Below are positions 34,456-46,125 of a DNA stretch of 64,000 nt, in pieces (positions within the stretch are counted from its first letter, which is position 1; each line of letters starts with the position of its first letter). Origin of the DNA: Takakia lepidozioides (taxonomy: Eukaryota > Streptophyta > Takakiopsida > Takakiales > Takakiaceae); contig CM060733.1 in the NCBI GenBank assembly GCA_030704615.1, positions 42,840,001 to 42,904,000 on the forward strand, given 5' to 3'. Position numbers and translations under genes: made by a program. The notes beneath the pieces were generated by a model. It was given only the letters and a program-made list of their open reading frames with translations. It had not been told where the DNA came from and did not search any database.

Positions 34456-37400
34456 GAGAAAATGCAAAATGTGGCGGATGAGGTCCCTTCGGGTCAGGGG
34501 AAGGAGACCATAGTTGATGTTGACGATGAGTTTTATGAAAGCAAAGCCGCTGAGATGTTGGGGGGTCAAAAGGTGAATTCTCAGCTTGTGGTGCAAAGTA
34601 TGCTTGCTCCTGGTGGGAGGTTGAAGATTCCCCTGTGTAGGTTGGTTTCCATGCCCGTCGTTCGTCCACCCCTTGTCAAAGACATTCTCAAGCTGGAGGC
34701 CGAGTTTGTTCATGGGTATTTGGATGGATCCGCAGTCTTTTACGTTTCTACTAGGGATTCTAGAGGTAACGAGCTCCTTGTGGATGAGTCAATCGTCGAC
34801 TCCTGGGACCCCATTTGGAGACAGGTGAACGAATCCTTCGAACTTCTTCTCTCCAGGAAACCTTCCACCCAGGTATTCTCAGGGAAGATGTTTCACGTTT
34901 GGGATGGCAACCACCGGTTGCTTGCATGGATGGCTGTCATTGGGAGGCTGCACTCACAGGAGGAAGAGTGGCATTACTCTGTTCGATCGATGGTGCTTGA
35001 TTGTGACGACAACATGATGGGTCTTCTGACGGCAATGAATGATGTGAACAAGTTGGTTTCTCATTGTACATGTTGCACTTCTGGTTCCGTTCTTCCTTGA
35101 TTCAAGTCCTTGAATTACATTCTGAAATTCAGATATCATTCTGCAGAGGGACGGAGACATCGCATGTCAAAACGAGTCTGGTTCACACACTGTATAGGAT
35201 ACAAAGGATCGGGCAGATGCCCTTGACCAACTTCAAGACCATCCTTTCGGCAGAGATGTATAAGAAATGCGAAAGCTCCAAGACATCGGAAACGTGGTAC
35301 TCGTTGACCCGTGAGGCTTTCATGGAGTACATGTACACGGTGAGATACATCTTCCTTCATCTGGCCTTTCCATATTCCTGCTTCCACATGTTTGTTTCTG
35401 TCTGTCTCCCTTGACCTTGGATTCATGCAACTCTCTTGCATTCCCTTGCAGCAAGACATTGCAGATGCAGGGGAGCGTGGCAAACTGGAATACTACAGCT
35501 CTACCCCTGAGGAGAGAAGGACAGCAAAGGGGGTTGAAAGTCACATCCAGAAGGAGATGAACGCTACAAGAAGGACAATAATGAGTGCTTTTGTGAAGCA
35601 GTTGAGAATTGCCGACCATCATTCGGGCCGCAGTTTCTCCTGGAGATAAAAAAACCATTATAACAAGCCAGGCAAGCCAGAGATGGCCCAGGAGAAGTTG
35701 CACAGGTTGTCTACCGCCGTCGTGTCTTCTGAACAGAAGGTGAAGTGGCTACAGATATGGAACTCCGATCCCACAGTTAGGGATACCCACATGTTCCCAA
35801 GGCCAGAGAAAGAGAAGAAGACCCAGCGTGTCGTTCCTGTCAGTGACAATGTGCTGGACACCTGGCTTCACAAGGCCACTTACTGGAGCCAGGTGTGATG
35901 TCCTCTCGTATCTCACTTTCTTTTCTCTTTTCCTGTCCTTCTCTTCCCATTGCCTCTTACATTCGCTGTGATTGTTTTTGGGTTCATTCTTCCATTTCAA
36001 TTGTTTTGCAGTTGGAAGAAAGGGCCCGATCGGTTCTGCATACTCAGCTGGCTGACTATGGCATCACTATGACAGCTCCGAAGGTCTCCTTCGAAGCATA
36101 CATGAGGAAATGGAGAGCCACAGTGTGGCACTCTTGTTTCTTTAGAGAGTTCAGCAAGGAGGGTGGCATCAGTCGAACAAATGAGCTTGACCAGCAGGAA
36201 AAAGGAGAGGAAGCCTGGAAACGATGCGTTTACAGGTGCACACCCTTGTAGTCTTTACTTCTGTTGTGGTTGCAATGTGTTGTGTGGCATACTGTTTAAG
36301 GGGGTCTTCCTGGTGTGATGAAAAAGCTGGGACACAATATGTGCATTGGAAAATGAGGCTGTGTCTGTTCCTGCAGGTACATTAAGTTTGTTCTCCTGGA
36401 AGAGGATTGCTTGGACAAACATCCAGATTTTGTGGACCTTTGGCTTGTCCCTGCTGGCAACCAGACCATGTTCACTGCTGGGATCTTGCATGACTGGGGC
36501 CCAGACCATCTTTCTTCTTGTGGTTGGTATTTGGATTGCCCTCCTTCAGAGACCCCAGCTGTAGAGGTGTCTTTGAGGAGAGAGAATGACCGTATTGCAG
36601 CCACTGCCGCAGCAGCGGACCTCGACATTCATGAGCGTAATCTGAGGACTCTTGCAGAGAAGGAGCCTCCCGCTCAGGATACCCCGGGTAGAGGAAGAAA
36701 GGCAAAGGGAAAAGATGTTGCTGGTGTTGTGGGGAAGGGAAGGGGTAGAGGGAAGGTGGCACAAGGGCAGGGAAGTGTTGCAGCTATTGGCCCTGTGGAG
36801 CATGTCCAGCAGACTCCACCGCATGGTAGGGGATCCGGGAGAAAAAACAAGGGGGTGGTTGATCCCAAGGACCCGTACCATGCAGTGGAACATCCCACGA
36901 GGGTCATTCGCCCAACCAGGTTGGAGATTGCCAACGTCGGGTTCCTTGCCATGATGGAGTCGAAGAAATCTGATTACAAGGGCGAGCCATCACCAGTGTG
37001 GGAGAGGATTGTCGAGTTCCTCAGCACGGTGCGTGTTCTCTTTGGGTTCTGTGGCTTCTGCTCTCTTTGTCTGCTGTGGGCATGGATCGTTTATAAACTT
37101 GTCAGAATTCCATTGTATTTTTGTTTGCAGGCTAAAATGACCAAATCGTGGGTGAACGGGAAGGAGAAGCCATATGCAGCCGAACTCATCATCTTGGACA
37201 TCCCTGATGGGTTGGCAGTCCCGGATATCCCTCCATCGGGTGCTTGTCCGGGTTGGAATGCATTTGATGAGCGCTACTGGCGGTGGGTTTTTTCCTTTTG
37301 CAACTTCTTCCTTTCCGATGCAGGTGTTTTGGTGCTCATCCAGTCCATCGATGTTCGGTGTCGCCGTGCCCTTGCCAGCTATTTGAAAGCCTCGGGCATG

Positions 37401-38190
37401 AGAGTCGTGAAGACATGGAATTGTGTGAACAGCATGTACCTTACGAAGGGGGTCGTCCGGGAGAGATGGTGAGTTTCCCTTCTTCTTCCTCTTCTTTTTT
37501 GTTCTGGGATTGTGTTGTATAGGTCGCTCGAACTCATATGTAGGGGCCCGATTTTTTTTTGGTTCTTAGTTCCTTGTGGATGTCATGTTCGCAGACTCGT
37601 CTGTTTGAAGCTGTTTGTCTCGTCCGGGTGCATCCACCAACGACTCCGGCCGGCATTACGGAGTTTGTCATCACTCACGGGGGCAAGTTCATAGATGACA
37701 GGACAGATCCTCCCACGGATGACATGCATCACAACTACGTCGACAGCAACGTGTGCTTGCGAAGGGGGAATGGGGTTCCTTGGAGAGGGGCGAGGGAGAG
37801 GAGCCCGGCTTTCATTCAAACGATTGTGGAGTGCTGCACCTACACAGACGCCAGAGTTCTGGATTTGTCGATGGGCACAGGTTCGTCTCTTCAACATTCA
37901 CATTTCATGAGGTTTGATTGAGCTTGCACTTTCAGCACTTTCCACCGTTCCAAATGTGTCTTCAATGTCTGCTTACTTCATTCTATTCCACTGCAGGTGC
38001 TTCGTACCACGCTTGCAAGGCCAGTGCGCGACATCTCTTTGGGATTGAAGGAGATGCTGAGATTTACAAGAACCTATTGATGGGTTTGGGTGGACACACT
38101 TCTCAAGTCCTTCCGAAGCCCCGTCCCGCTGATACTGATACAGAGGAGACTTCTGACAAGGAGCTGGACTCCGACTTTGCCTATGAGTAA
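34456..38190 (+). pseudogene. ParB-methyltransferase copy 2, damaged
   Basis: Diverged paralogue of the gene at 24754 with the same intron phases. Exons are 34456-35051, 35147-35339, 35452-35892, 36012-36235, 36377-37028, 37131-37468, 37595-37880 and 37997-38190. Several exon lengths are identical to copy 1 (193, 652 and 286 bp). It keeps the ParB-like signature WDGNHRLLAW, motif IV ILDIPDG and a cleaner motif I, VLDLSMGTGASYHACK, with FGIEGD. An exon 1 with the nuclear signal is missing, and ATG 34462 is the first available start. In exon 35452-35892 two compensating one-base shifts (near 35622 and in the A7 run near 35652) create TAA at 35647. Exon 37131-37468 is one G short in a G run near 37447. 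It is therefore a pseudogene, or intact with assembly errors in homopolymers. Confidence 0.75.
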
Positions 38191-39119
38191 GTTCAACCTG
38201 TGCATGCTTGCATTGTTGTTTCAATATCGAGAATCGCTGTTCTTGAGGCAAAGTGCACATGGGAGACATCCTCTTCGTTGGACTTGTGCATTGCATCATT
38301 GTGTTAAAAATGGGATTTTGTGGACATGTGTAGGAGTCCGCGTGCTTCCACTTGCCCTCCTGGGCTATCACACCTATTTGGACTTGTTTTCAGTCCTCCT
38401 CGGTCTTGTGTGCTACCTGTCTATGCGGAGGCATTCGCAGCAAGCATGTCCGTTCATGGCACTCAGAGTCCACCTTGCGATGGCCTTCGTAAAACACGTG
38501 GTGTTGGGGCCAGAATCTTTGTAGATGACATAGCACAGGAGGTGGACACTGATTGTGATGACTGCGACACTTGATATGAAGTCTTCTTTTGGTTTAATTC
38601 TGGGACAAATTTGAAATGGGATGGTTGTGTGTCCTTATTGTCCTGTTTGCATCCTTCCAATTCTCAATTGGATTACTGGCATAGAATCATCAAAGTCCAT
38701 GACTGTTTCTCGCCCACATTCATGGTTCCAAACTATTGTTGGAGATGGGGGTTGCATGGACTGCCCGGATTGTTCCTTCAATATATTTGTTGTTTTGTGG
38801 ACCTCACAGACTTGAGTACATTGCAAAAACAAACAAACCACTTTGGTTCGTTTACATCATTCTCGCATCATTTGCTAGTACGTCCCCAAACCATTCCTGC
38901 TAGAAGAATGGTTGGTGAATCCATCACGGTGAAGTCCACCTCATCAAAGACTGTTCAGGCATTCTCAATTCTCCCCACATCAACCCGCGGAAATAGGTGA
39001 CACCACTCGGAAATAGGTGACATCCGCGGAAATAGGCACTGTTTGCATGCTGACGTGGCGTGAGCCTGTGCTGGGCTCACGCTTTCCTGGGCTCACAGGC
39101 TCACGGAATAGCACCCCCC
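37970..39119. repeat. Long inverted repeat, right arm
   Basis: Contains exon 9 and the possible last exon of copy 2 on the plus strand, then the subterminal motifs and the end GCACCCCCC at 39119. It pairs with 33061-34175. Confidence 0.9.
38334..38574 (+). other. Possible last exon of ParB-methyltransferase copy 2
   Basis: The previous exon could end at the donor GA/GTAAGT that overlaps its TAA. Joining to the TGTAG acceptor here keeps the frame to TGA at 38572, adding LPVYAEAFAA and an acidic tail IAQEVDTDCDDCDT. The LPVYAEA block is shared with copy 1, which argues for coding use. Confidence 0.45.
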
Positions 39120-40217
39120 TTGTAATACAGGCCGCTTCCCCACCTCCATAACCGCCGCTGCTTCATCAATGAGGAAAAAACGTAGGCAAACATAACAGTA
39201 TGTCATTTGCCATCGCGGGAGATGAAAGTGTCTGCCGTCATCGCGCGTTCAAAAAACAAGAACACACCCGTTCGGATCTTGCTGCTTGGGCATTCAGCCG
39301 CCATCGAGCATTCGTCTGCCATCGCCCTCTTCCAGAGAAAAAAAACACGCACGATATCGTGTTGTGTCTAGGGCAGAGAGACACTTAAAGGAAAACCACC
39401 CGCGATTTCATCCACCATCCGGTATGGATGGTATCAGACCAGGATGAAAAATGGGCATTCAATAGGTTTAAATCAAAGGAGTATAAACCTAAAATGCATT
39501 GAAATGCATATCTGCCTGTAAATCATCCAGTTATGGTTATAACAGAAATTTCATTCAGTATGGATGAAACCTTAAAAACCCTCTTGGATGAACCTGGACC
39601 TCTATCCCTGGTCCTTTAGCTACCCCTGTTTGTGTACAAATCATGAATACTTGCTGCTAGCAGCTGACACTGACGGCGTGAAGTTCTTCCAGCAAACCCC
39701 AACCCTAATTATTACAGTAGTTCTAATTCTAAATTGCATCTACTTCTCTCTAGTGTAGTCCAACATGCATTCACCTTTTTGTCTCCATTGTCTCGCCATT
39801 GACTGGGGTCGAAAAAGTGTTCATTCCAAAGCTTCTCCTCATCTCTATTACCTGTTTTTGGATACTTTCATGCCGCCAAACAGAGCAAAACAGGCTGAAA
39901 TAGGTCAAAGAAGAAGGTATCCTCACCACATTGTCCTTTACCTTGTATCATGACCCATAGAGGATTTGACCGACCATCAGCCCAAAAGGACCCCTTGTGT
40001 GTGCTGCTTGTATCTGTAGTCAGGTAATGTTGGATTGGTATGTGAGATCGAACCACCACGGTGCAGCTGAGCAGGCAGAGATTGAAACACGGCCTGCTAA
40101 GACCAAGCTGACTCTCCCAAGAACGGCGAGCGTCTCCTCGTCTCGTCTCTCTCCCAAAAACGGCGAGCTCACAAGAATGTTGGGATCTTCTCCTCGTCTC
40201 CTCTCCTCCTCCTCTTC
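39120..40217. other. Unassigned flank of the long-TIR element
   Basis: No gene is recognised. Short open frames only. The region has mildly repetitive GGATGAA words near 39.45-39.6 kb. Confidence 0.45.
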
Positions 40218-40319
40218 TCCTTCCTGCATCATTTGCTCAAGAGTAGGAAGGTCTCCAAAGCCTCCATCCCACGCCCCTGCATATCCTACGATCATCGCGT
40301 TCCATGACACAACATCAAA
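40218..40319 (-). pseudogene. PPR repeat fragment
   Basis: The minus strand encodes FDVVSWNAMIVGYA, then a short divergent stretch, then LEQMMQEG. This is one PLS-type pentatricopeptide repeat (DVVSWNAMI.GYA...A...FEQMQ.EG). Flanking codons are not PPR-like, so it is a gene scrap. PLS-class PPRs are organelle RNA-binding proteins typical of land plants. Confidence 0.6.
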
Positions 40320-40559
40320 TAGATGGTGAAACGCAGGAGACAAAAAAGCCCGGTGTAAAGTTCGGCGGTGTAATCTTAAACCGTTAGATCTTAAACAATC
40401 TAGACCGTTAGATCCTGTAAAATCTAACGATTCAAAATAATTTCCATCACATGATCTAACCTTGTACAATCACGTATTTAAATCTCATATATCTTGCGAT
40501 CCTTGTTAAGCCACGTCCATCCAGGTCCAATTTATTGAACAAATATCAAATCGACACAC

Positions 40560-40830
40560 CGTATAGGCGGATGGATGAACCCATCCATTGAATGAATTCA
40601 TTAATGTATATGCATTTTAAATGACATGTGTAATGATGTAGTTATATATATAGAGTTATGAAACAATTTGCAGTAAGGGACTCATAAGTTTACATGCCAT
40701 GTCATCGATGGATAAACTCATCCAATGGATGAATACATTCATGTATGTGCTTTCAAAATGACACGTGTAGGGATGTAGTCATATAAATAGAGCTGTAAAA
40801 CCATCTTCAGTTATGGAGTCACAAGATTCC
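40560..40830. repeat. Tandem duplication, about 135 bp unit
   Basis: Two diverged copies in a row share CATCCA(T/A)TGAATGAAT, CATGTATGTGC, AAATGACA(T/C)GTGTA, GATGTAGT(T/C)ATAT and ATAGAGTTATGAAAC or ATAGAGCTGTAAAAC. No gene is seen. Confidence 0.65.
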
Positions 40831-41044
40831 ATGAAACGTCGTCCACGTCTAGTCAAACATATCACACTAGTCATAAAACCATCCTTGTCATCATGGTAAA
40901 CAATGTTTGACCAATGCTCCCTAATTTTCCGGAGTCATGTAGTGATATCCATTACTATAAAGTGATAAAACTATGACTGCAACGCATTTCAGCGCTCTGT
41001 AGTCGTATACCTAGTGCCGTTTTTATGACTCCGCCAAATCCGTA

Positions 41045-41635
41045 GTCCTAAAAACGCTCATCTCTTGTAATGTACTGATAGATGGAGGCTCTGGAGTAAA
41101 TATCATGACAGACCAATTAAGGAAGAAGCTTGGTCTAAGTAACATGAAACCAGCCCCATTTACAGTAACAATGGCAGATCAAAGAAGTGTACAACCATTG
41201 GGATTAATAAGAGGAGTTAAGATACAGATACAAAAGATGATCTTTATGATCACAGTGACTGTGTTGAAGATGGATGAAGTCATGGAGGCTTACTCCTTAT
41301 TATTGGGACGTCCGTGGCTGAAACAGACCAGGGTATTCCATGATTGGAATTCTCAATTACTAACTGTGCATAATGGGATGCACAAGATACAAATTACCAC
41401 TAAGAAATCTAGCAGATTACCTGCTACGAGAAGACCTCGAGGGGTCAGGGAGTATGACTGGAGGGGAGGACTGGATGAGGAGCAAGAAGCTACTTTGTTC
41501 GCTGCACACCCAGAGTGGGAGCAGGTTGCAGAGATGCAGCTGGAAGGCCTAAGTTGTTTAAAAAGTATCCAGTTCATGATACAATTTCTTCAAAACTTTG
41601 AGCCTCGGACAGGAGTTACTCAGGTGAGGGAGTAG
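41045..41635 (+). pseudogene. Retroelement aspartic protease-like segment
   Basis: The frame reads VLIDGGSGVNIM followed by MTDQLRKKLGL and later SLLLGRPWLKQ. This is the pepsin-fold protease domain of LTR retroelements (flap-side ILGRPWL motif), with DGGS at the active site. No reverse transcriptase follows in the expected place. The gene is cut at its 5' end and stops at 41635. Confidence 0.8.
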
Positions 41636-41676
41636 ATATAGAAATTACTCCCCAGTACCTGCAGCAACTGTTTGAT

Positions 41677-43659
41677 TTGCCATCAGGACATGTGGAGGTG
41701 GATGAGCACAGGGCAAGATTGCAGATAGAGAATTTGTTCCAAGAAGGGAGTTTATTTAAAACTCAAGGTTTTGCTTGTACCAAAGCCGAGTACCCAGGGC
41801 TTAGGGAGGTTGGCCAAATCTTGAACGTTCTGTTTGCCATGAAACAGAACCAACAGTATTTGAGCAGGTCCTTTACAGAGGAGATCCTGAAAGCTTTGAG
41901 GGGAGATGATGTCGCTTGGGCGGAGTTAATGTACAACGGATTGGTGGACGAGATGAAGAGGTTACAGAGCACTACTGCAAAGTCTCCGATCATTGTGTCT
42001 GGTCCAATCATTGCTCAAATAATTCTTGATTCTTGCATACTTGATACTCGGGAGAGAAAGAAGATGAGAGTGTTTGAAACAGAAACCACTGCCATTGAAG
42101 AGCAAAACTCTTCACATAGTGAGGGTGGACTAGCAGTGCAGCCCCAGTCTAAGAGACAGAGGTGGGGAAAGACTGTAGTGGCGGATCCACTGGCTTCACG
42201 GAAACCGCATGATAATGTTTCCCAAGCTCTTGTGTAGGAAGGGGCACAGCAGCACAGAGAGCTGCTATTATTGGAAGCAGGGCCTTCAGAGAGGGAGGAG
42301 GAAGTCACTTCGATGTCACAGCCACCACAACCAATTGACTCTGTTGTTTTAGAGGTTCCACAGTTAGTATATGCTGTGACATCACCCCCAATTGCTCAGG
42401 AAGGAGAAAGATTAGACATTCCCACTACAGAGCAGGTCGTGGCCGAAATTGAGAAGGGTGACTTTCTCTATGAAAATTCTGGCTTGATAAGGGAAACAGT
42501 GATTCCAGAGGTGCAGCGATTATCTAGGGGAAACCCTAATGTGCATGTAATAACCACACTTGTGATGGAGGTACCAGGGGGAGAATATCAAGACACTGCA
42601 GCACCTGTGGTGGATGAGGTGGTTCAGGAAGAAAATCTGGTAGGGCAATGGCCTGAATGGTTCGTGAGGCATCACACTGTTGAGGATCAGGGAGAACAGC
42701 AGCAAACTCACCATGATGACCCTCAGCAGGCCATGCTTATGAGTTCCATAAGCAGGACACTTAATTTGTTGGGCACTTATGTGAAATCCCATGTTCCATC
42801 TACCCAATTGGCAGCTTTGAGGGAGGAACTCAGGAAGGAGTTTGAGGCTCGACTTGCCACTGAGTGTGCAAACAAGGTCGATGAGGAGGTCACTCTCAAG
42901 TTACAGCAAGAGTTAGAGGATACAACAGCTGCTTTGCAGTTGGCCAAGGAACATTTGATTGAAGCAGGCCTCGCGCAGGACCAGTTGCACGAAGCACATA
43001 AGCAACAACTATACCAAATGCAGGTGAAACATGAGAGCAAGTTGCAAGAAATAAATGCATTACATACGGAGTTGCAGACAGTGCATGACAGGATGGTCAT
43101 ACAATGTGCTACACTCACAACTACGCTTGAGCAAACTACAAAAGAAGTTAACAACCAAGCGGAAAGATGTATAAAGGCACATGCAGATAATGTCGAGCAG
43201 ACAAAACTCATTGTTGATATGAAGAATACAATCTGTCGCAATGAGAATACTTTCAAGCAATACAGGCAGGTTGAAGCTGACCAAGAGAGGTACATCCTGG
43301 AATTGCAACAAACGGTCATGACCAATAGAAATGAACTCTCTGTCGCTAACAAGGCTTGGAAGGAAGCCAATAATCTGGTTGCTGCCTATGCGAGTTTGGT
43401 TGAACCTCATGCGAAGCGCATGGAGGCTTTACAGCAGCAGTTAGATATGTACAAACTCCAAGAGGAGCAAACTCTCAGAGGTGCCACAACCAACTTGGTG
43501 GATAACCATCTTCTGCAGGTCTGGTTAGCACAAGGACCGGTGGAAGGCAAAGCACCACGGAAGCTCATCCAAGGCGAGATGAATGAGCTCAGACTACAGG
43601 TGCAGAACATTGCCACAACTACTATAGACAATGTCTATAGTAGGATAGTCCTTGCGTAG
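41677..43659 (+). pseudogene. Large coiled-coil ORF of LTR element, one stop
   Basis: One frame runs for 661 codons interrupted only by TAG at 42235. Residues from about 340 to the end are strongly helical and rich in Gln, Glu, Lys and Ala heptads (coiled coil). The N-terminal part is acidic and without known motifs. It lies between the protease segment and the 3' LTR, where an extra or gag-like ORF would sit. Function is not recognised. Confidence 0.55.
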
Positions 43660-43843
43660 CAATCCCTCCAATCGCAGCTCCTTCAGTAGTTGCACCGCCT
43701 GTGGTGCAGCGATCGTTTGCTTCTGTAAAATTGTGGTGCTTTTCACCCTGATATCTTCCATTCCTCTCACTCTCTTCATTCTGGACAAACAGACAGGTTT
43801 TGGTTGCAACAATTGAAGAAACGCTTGCAGCCTGCAGACTCAG

Positions 43844-45133
43844 GTGGACCTCCTGACATCATATATTGATAAGAGAGTCTTTGTACCTGAGGAGCAGCTG
43901 ATGGCTTCTTATTTACAAGCCAGAACTTTAGCTTTTCAGTCTTCTTCGCAGGGGGTGCAGGAGATGCCAGTGGTACAAGAGCCAGTGCTATCAATACCAC
44001 AACAAGTGACTGTGACAGTAGCTGACCCTGTTGTTACTACAGCCACACCACAGACGCCACAGCCTGAGGTATGGGGGGATGCTGATTTTAACCCACCTAA
44101 GACACCTGCTACACGAGAGTACAGTCGGGCTATGATTATGCCCTTCAACCAAATTCCAATTGTGTTGGATTTGGCTTGGAAGGAATTTAGTCCTCCGCAG
44201 TCGTTGGCACATTATTACCAGATCATGCGCATTTGGCTGCCAGTGGCAACTAGGACTAAGGTTCTTCCAAACAATCGACCAATTGAGGATCATCACTTTG
44301 CGAGGTACTAACATGAGGCAAGTACCATGTTGAAGGAATTAATTGCCTTCCAAGTTGTACATGGATTCATTTATACCAAGACCAAGGATGTAGCAAGTAT
44401 TGTCATGGGCTGCGGATTATACTATGCTGCTTGTTTTCTGGCACGTTATCACATTGAGCAGCAGAAGATGCAATCGCGCTTTTTGAGTTATTCCAGTGGG
44501 GATCATTGGGTCTTACCTTCAGTGCCACCTCATATGTACCTATATGAGGCAAAAGTTATGATGCAAAAGGATTCACAAATTCGTTCATGGTTTCATTCGG
44601 CCTGGAACAATTTGTCAACACAGAAATTTGGCCCTGACGATATTTTCTTTAAGGGACATTAGGCATGGAAATACTTGCACAATTCACAAGTCATTGGCAC
44701 ACCACTCACCTTTACGGACAAGGAGTTCAGGGTCTTAACCAATTTTGCCATTCAGCGCTTACAGCAAGTTTTGCAGTTTAAACTTCCAGACATGGTGGGA
44801 CCACATTGTATGCCCCAGAGAATTCCAGTTAGAGTTCGACCGTTAAAACACCTCAGGGGGGACGAGGATTCTGATACTACTGTTTCTTCAGCGGACTCTT
44901 TTGACATGGTAGAGGACTATGCAATTCAGATGGCAGAGAAGAAACGACGGGGATCTCCTATGCCTGAGAGGTTACCTCGATATCAGCCAAAGGAGGGATT
45001 GACATTTCCAGGTAGTACTCAATCATCTCCGTCAACCAGTGACAGGACTCGGGCTCGTACACGGAGTCCTTCACAAGACTCTCACCGTCAGAAGGGTTCT
45101 CGCTCACAAAAGTTTGCTAATCCCAAACAGTAA
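43844..45133 (+). pseudogene. Continuation ORFs of the LTR element
   Basis: Three open segments in one frame (43844-44311, 44327-44662 and 44675-45133) are split by single stop codons. They encode an unrecognised protein with WHPxxx-free aromatic-rich middle (GCGLYYAACFLARYHIEQQK) and a Ser/Arg-rich basic tail ending at 45133. The frame differs from the upstream coiled-coil ORF. The basic tail could bind nucleic acid, as gag tails do, but this is inference. Confidence 0.45.
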
Positions 45134-45173
45134 ACCGTGAGGACACGGCTTTTTGAGAGGAGGAGGGGTAAAT

Positions 45174-46020
45174 GTTAGAGGGCTGCTTGGGACTTAGACG
45201 CTTTTACGGGATCTGTGGGGTACCCTTAATTTTTACACAGACTGAGACCAACAGCCCGACACAGTCCATCACAGTCCAACACAGCCGACACAGTCACCAC
45301 AGCCGTCACAGCTTCGCACAGCCAACACAGCCCGTCACAGTCTGACACAGCCGACACAGCCGATCACAGCTTCGCACAGCCGACACAGCCCAACACAGCC
45401 AGTCACAGCCCTACACAGTCGCCACAGCTTCGCACAGCCCTACACAGCCCAACACAGCCAGTCACAGCCCGCCACAGCCTGATACAACCAGTCACAGCTC
45501 GGCACAGCTGGGGGACAGTTATCATTGGCAGGGAACGACTGTGGGGGAACGACATCTGAAAAAGGAACGTGTACTATAGGGATGACGGTTAGTTAGGAAA
45601 GCGGTTAGAACAGCTTGTAGGTAGAAAAAACGAAGAGCGGGGACGTCTGGGAATCACTTCTTGGGGGGGGGGACTTCTGGCATCACGGCTTGGGAAATAG
45701 AGGGGAGAGCACATCACTGAGTGGAAAGATGAAGAGCACGGAGTAGGAGAAGAGACGATCTGTTGTTACTTGATGAATGCAAGCTGTAGAATTGTAATGT
45801 AGAGTAGATTAGAGACCCCATGGCTTCAGCCTGATACTTGATAGATATTAATCTGATACATACTTCATACTCACACTGTGTAGAGAAACCTGAGTGAAGC
45901 TGTGGAATGAATGGATGGAACTTGATAGATTTCTGAAGCAAACTGATACTTAATTGCTGACAGTAAGGTAACTCGCTAACATGAATGCGGGAAGGAGTAC
46001 AAATAGGAAACACCCCCATG
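45174..46020 (+). repeat. Probable 3' LTR
   Basis: A purine run (GAGAGGAGGAGGGGTAAA) followed by TGTTAGAGGG is the usual polypurine tract and 5'-TG of an LTR. No matching 5' LTR is in the window, so the right end is approximate and the call rests on this junction alone. Confidence 0.5.
45236..45510. repeat. CACAGCC minisatellite
   Basis: About 28 imperfect units of CACAGCC plus two or three variable bases (CACAGCCGA, CACAGTCCAA, CACAGCTTCG and similar). They lie in the putative LTR. Confidence 0.9.
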
Positions 46021-46125
46021 ATACACTAGCTGTAGGTCATGACTGATTGTTCTGAGCGGGCTGAGTGCTTAGAGATTTCCAACTCTTCTATCTTGGAGTT
46101 TCCACCTCGGATAGCGAAGGGATAG

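Larger units (their letters stand above)
33061..39119. mobile_element. Long-TIR element with second ParB-methyltransferase
   Basis: A 6.06-kb segment bounded by inverted copies starting GGGGGGTGCTATTCCGTGAG. The inverted repeats are long, 33061 to about 34175 and about 37970 to 39119. Their outer parts share the GTGAGCC / CCACGTCA / CCTATTTCCGCGG layering of the MULE ends. The right arm contains exon 9 and the 3' region of the methyltransferase gene, so the left arm is an inverted copy of that gene's tail. No transposase is inside. I could not find a 9-10 bp target duplication, so it is either old, recombined at one end, or an inverted duplication and not a simple insertion. Confidence 0.7.
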
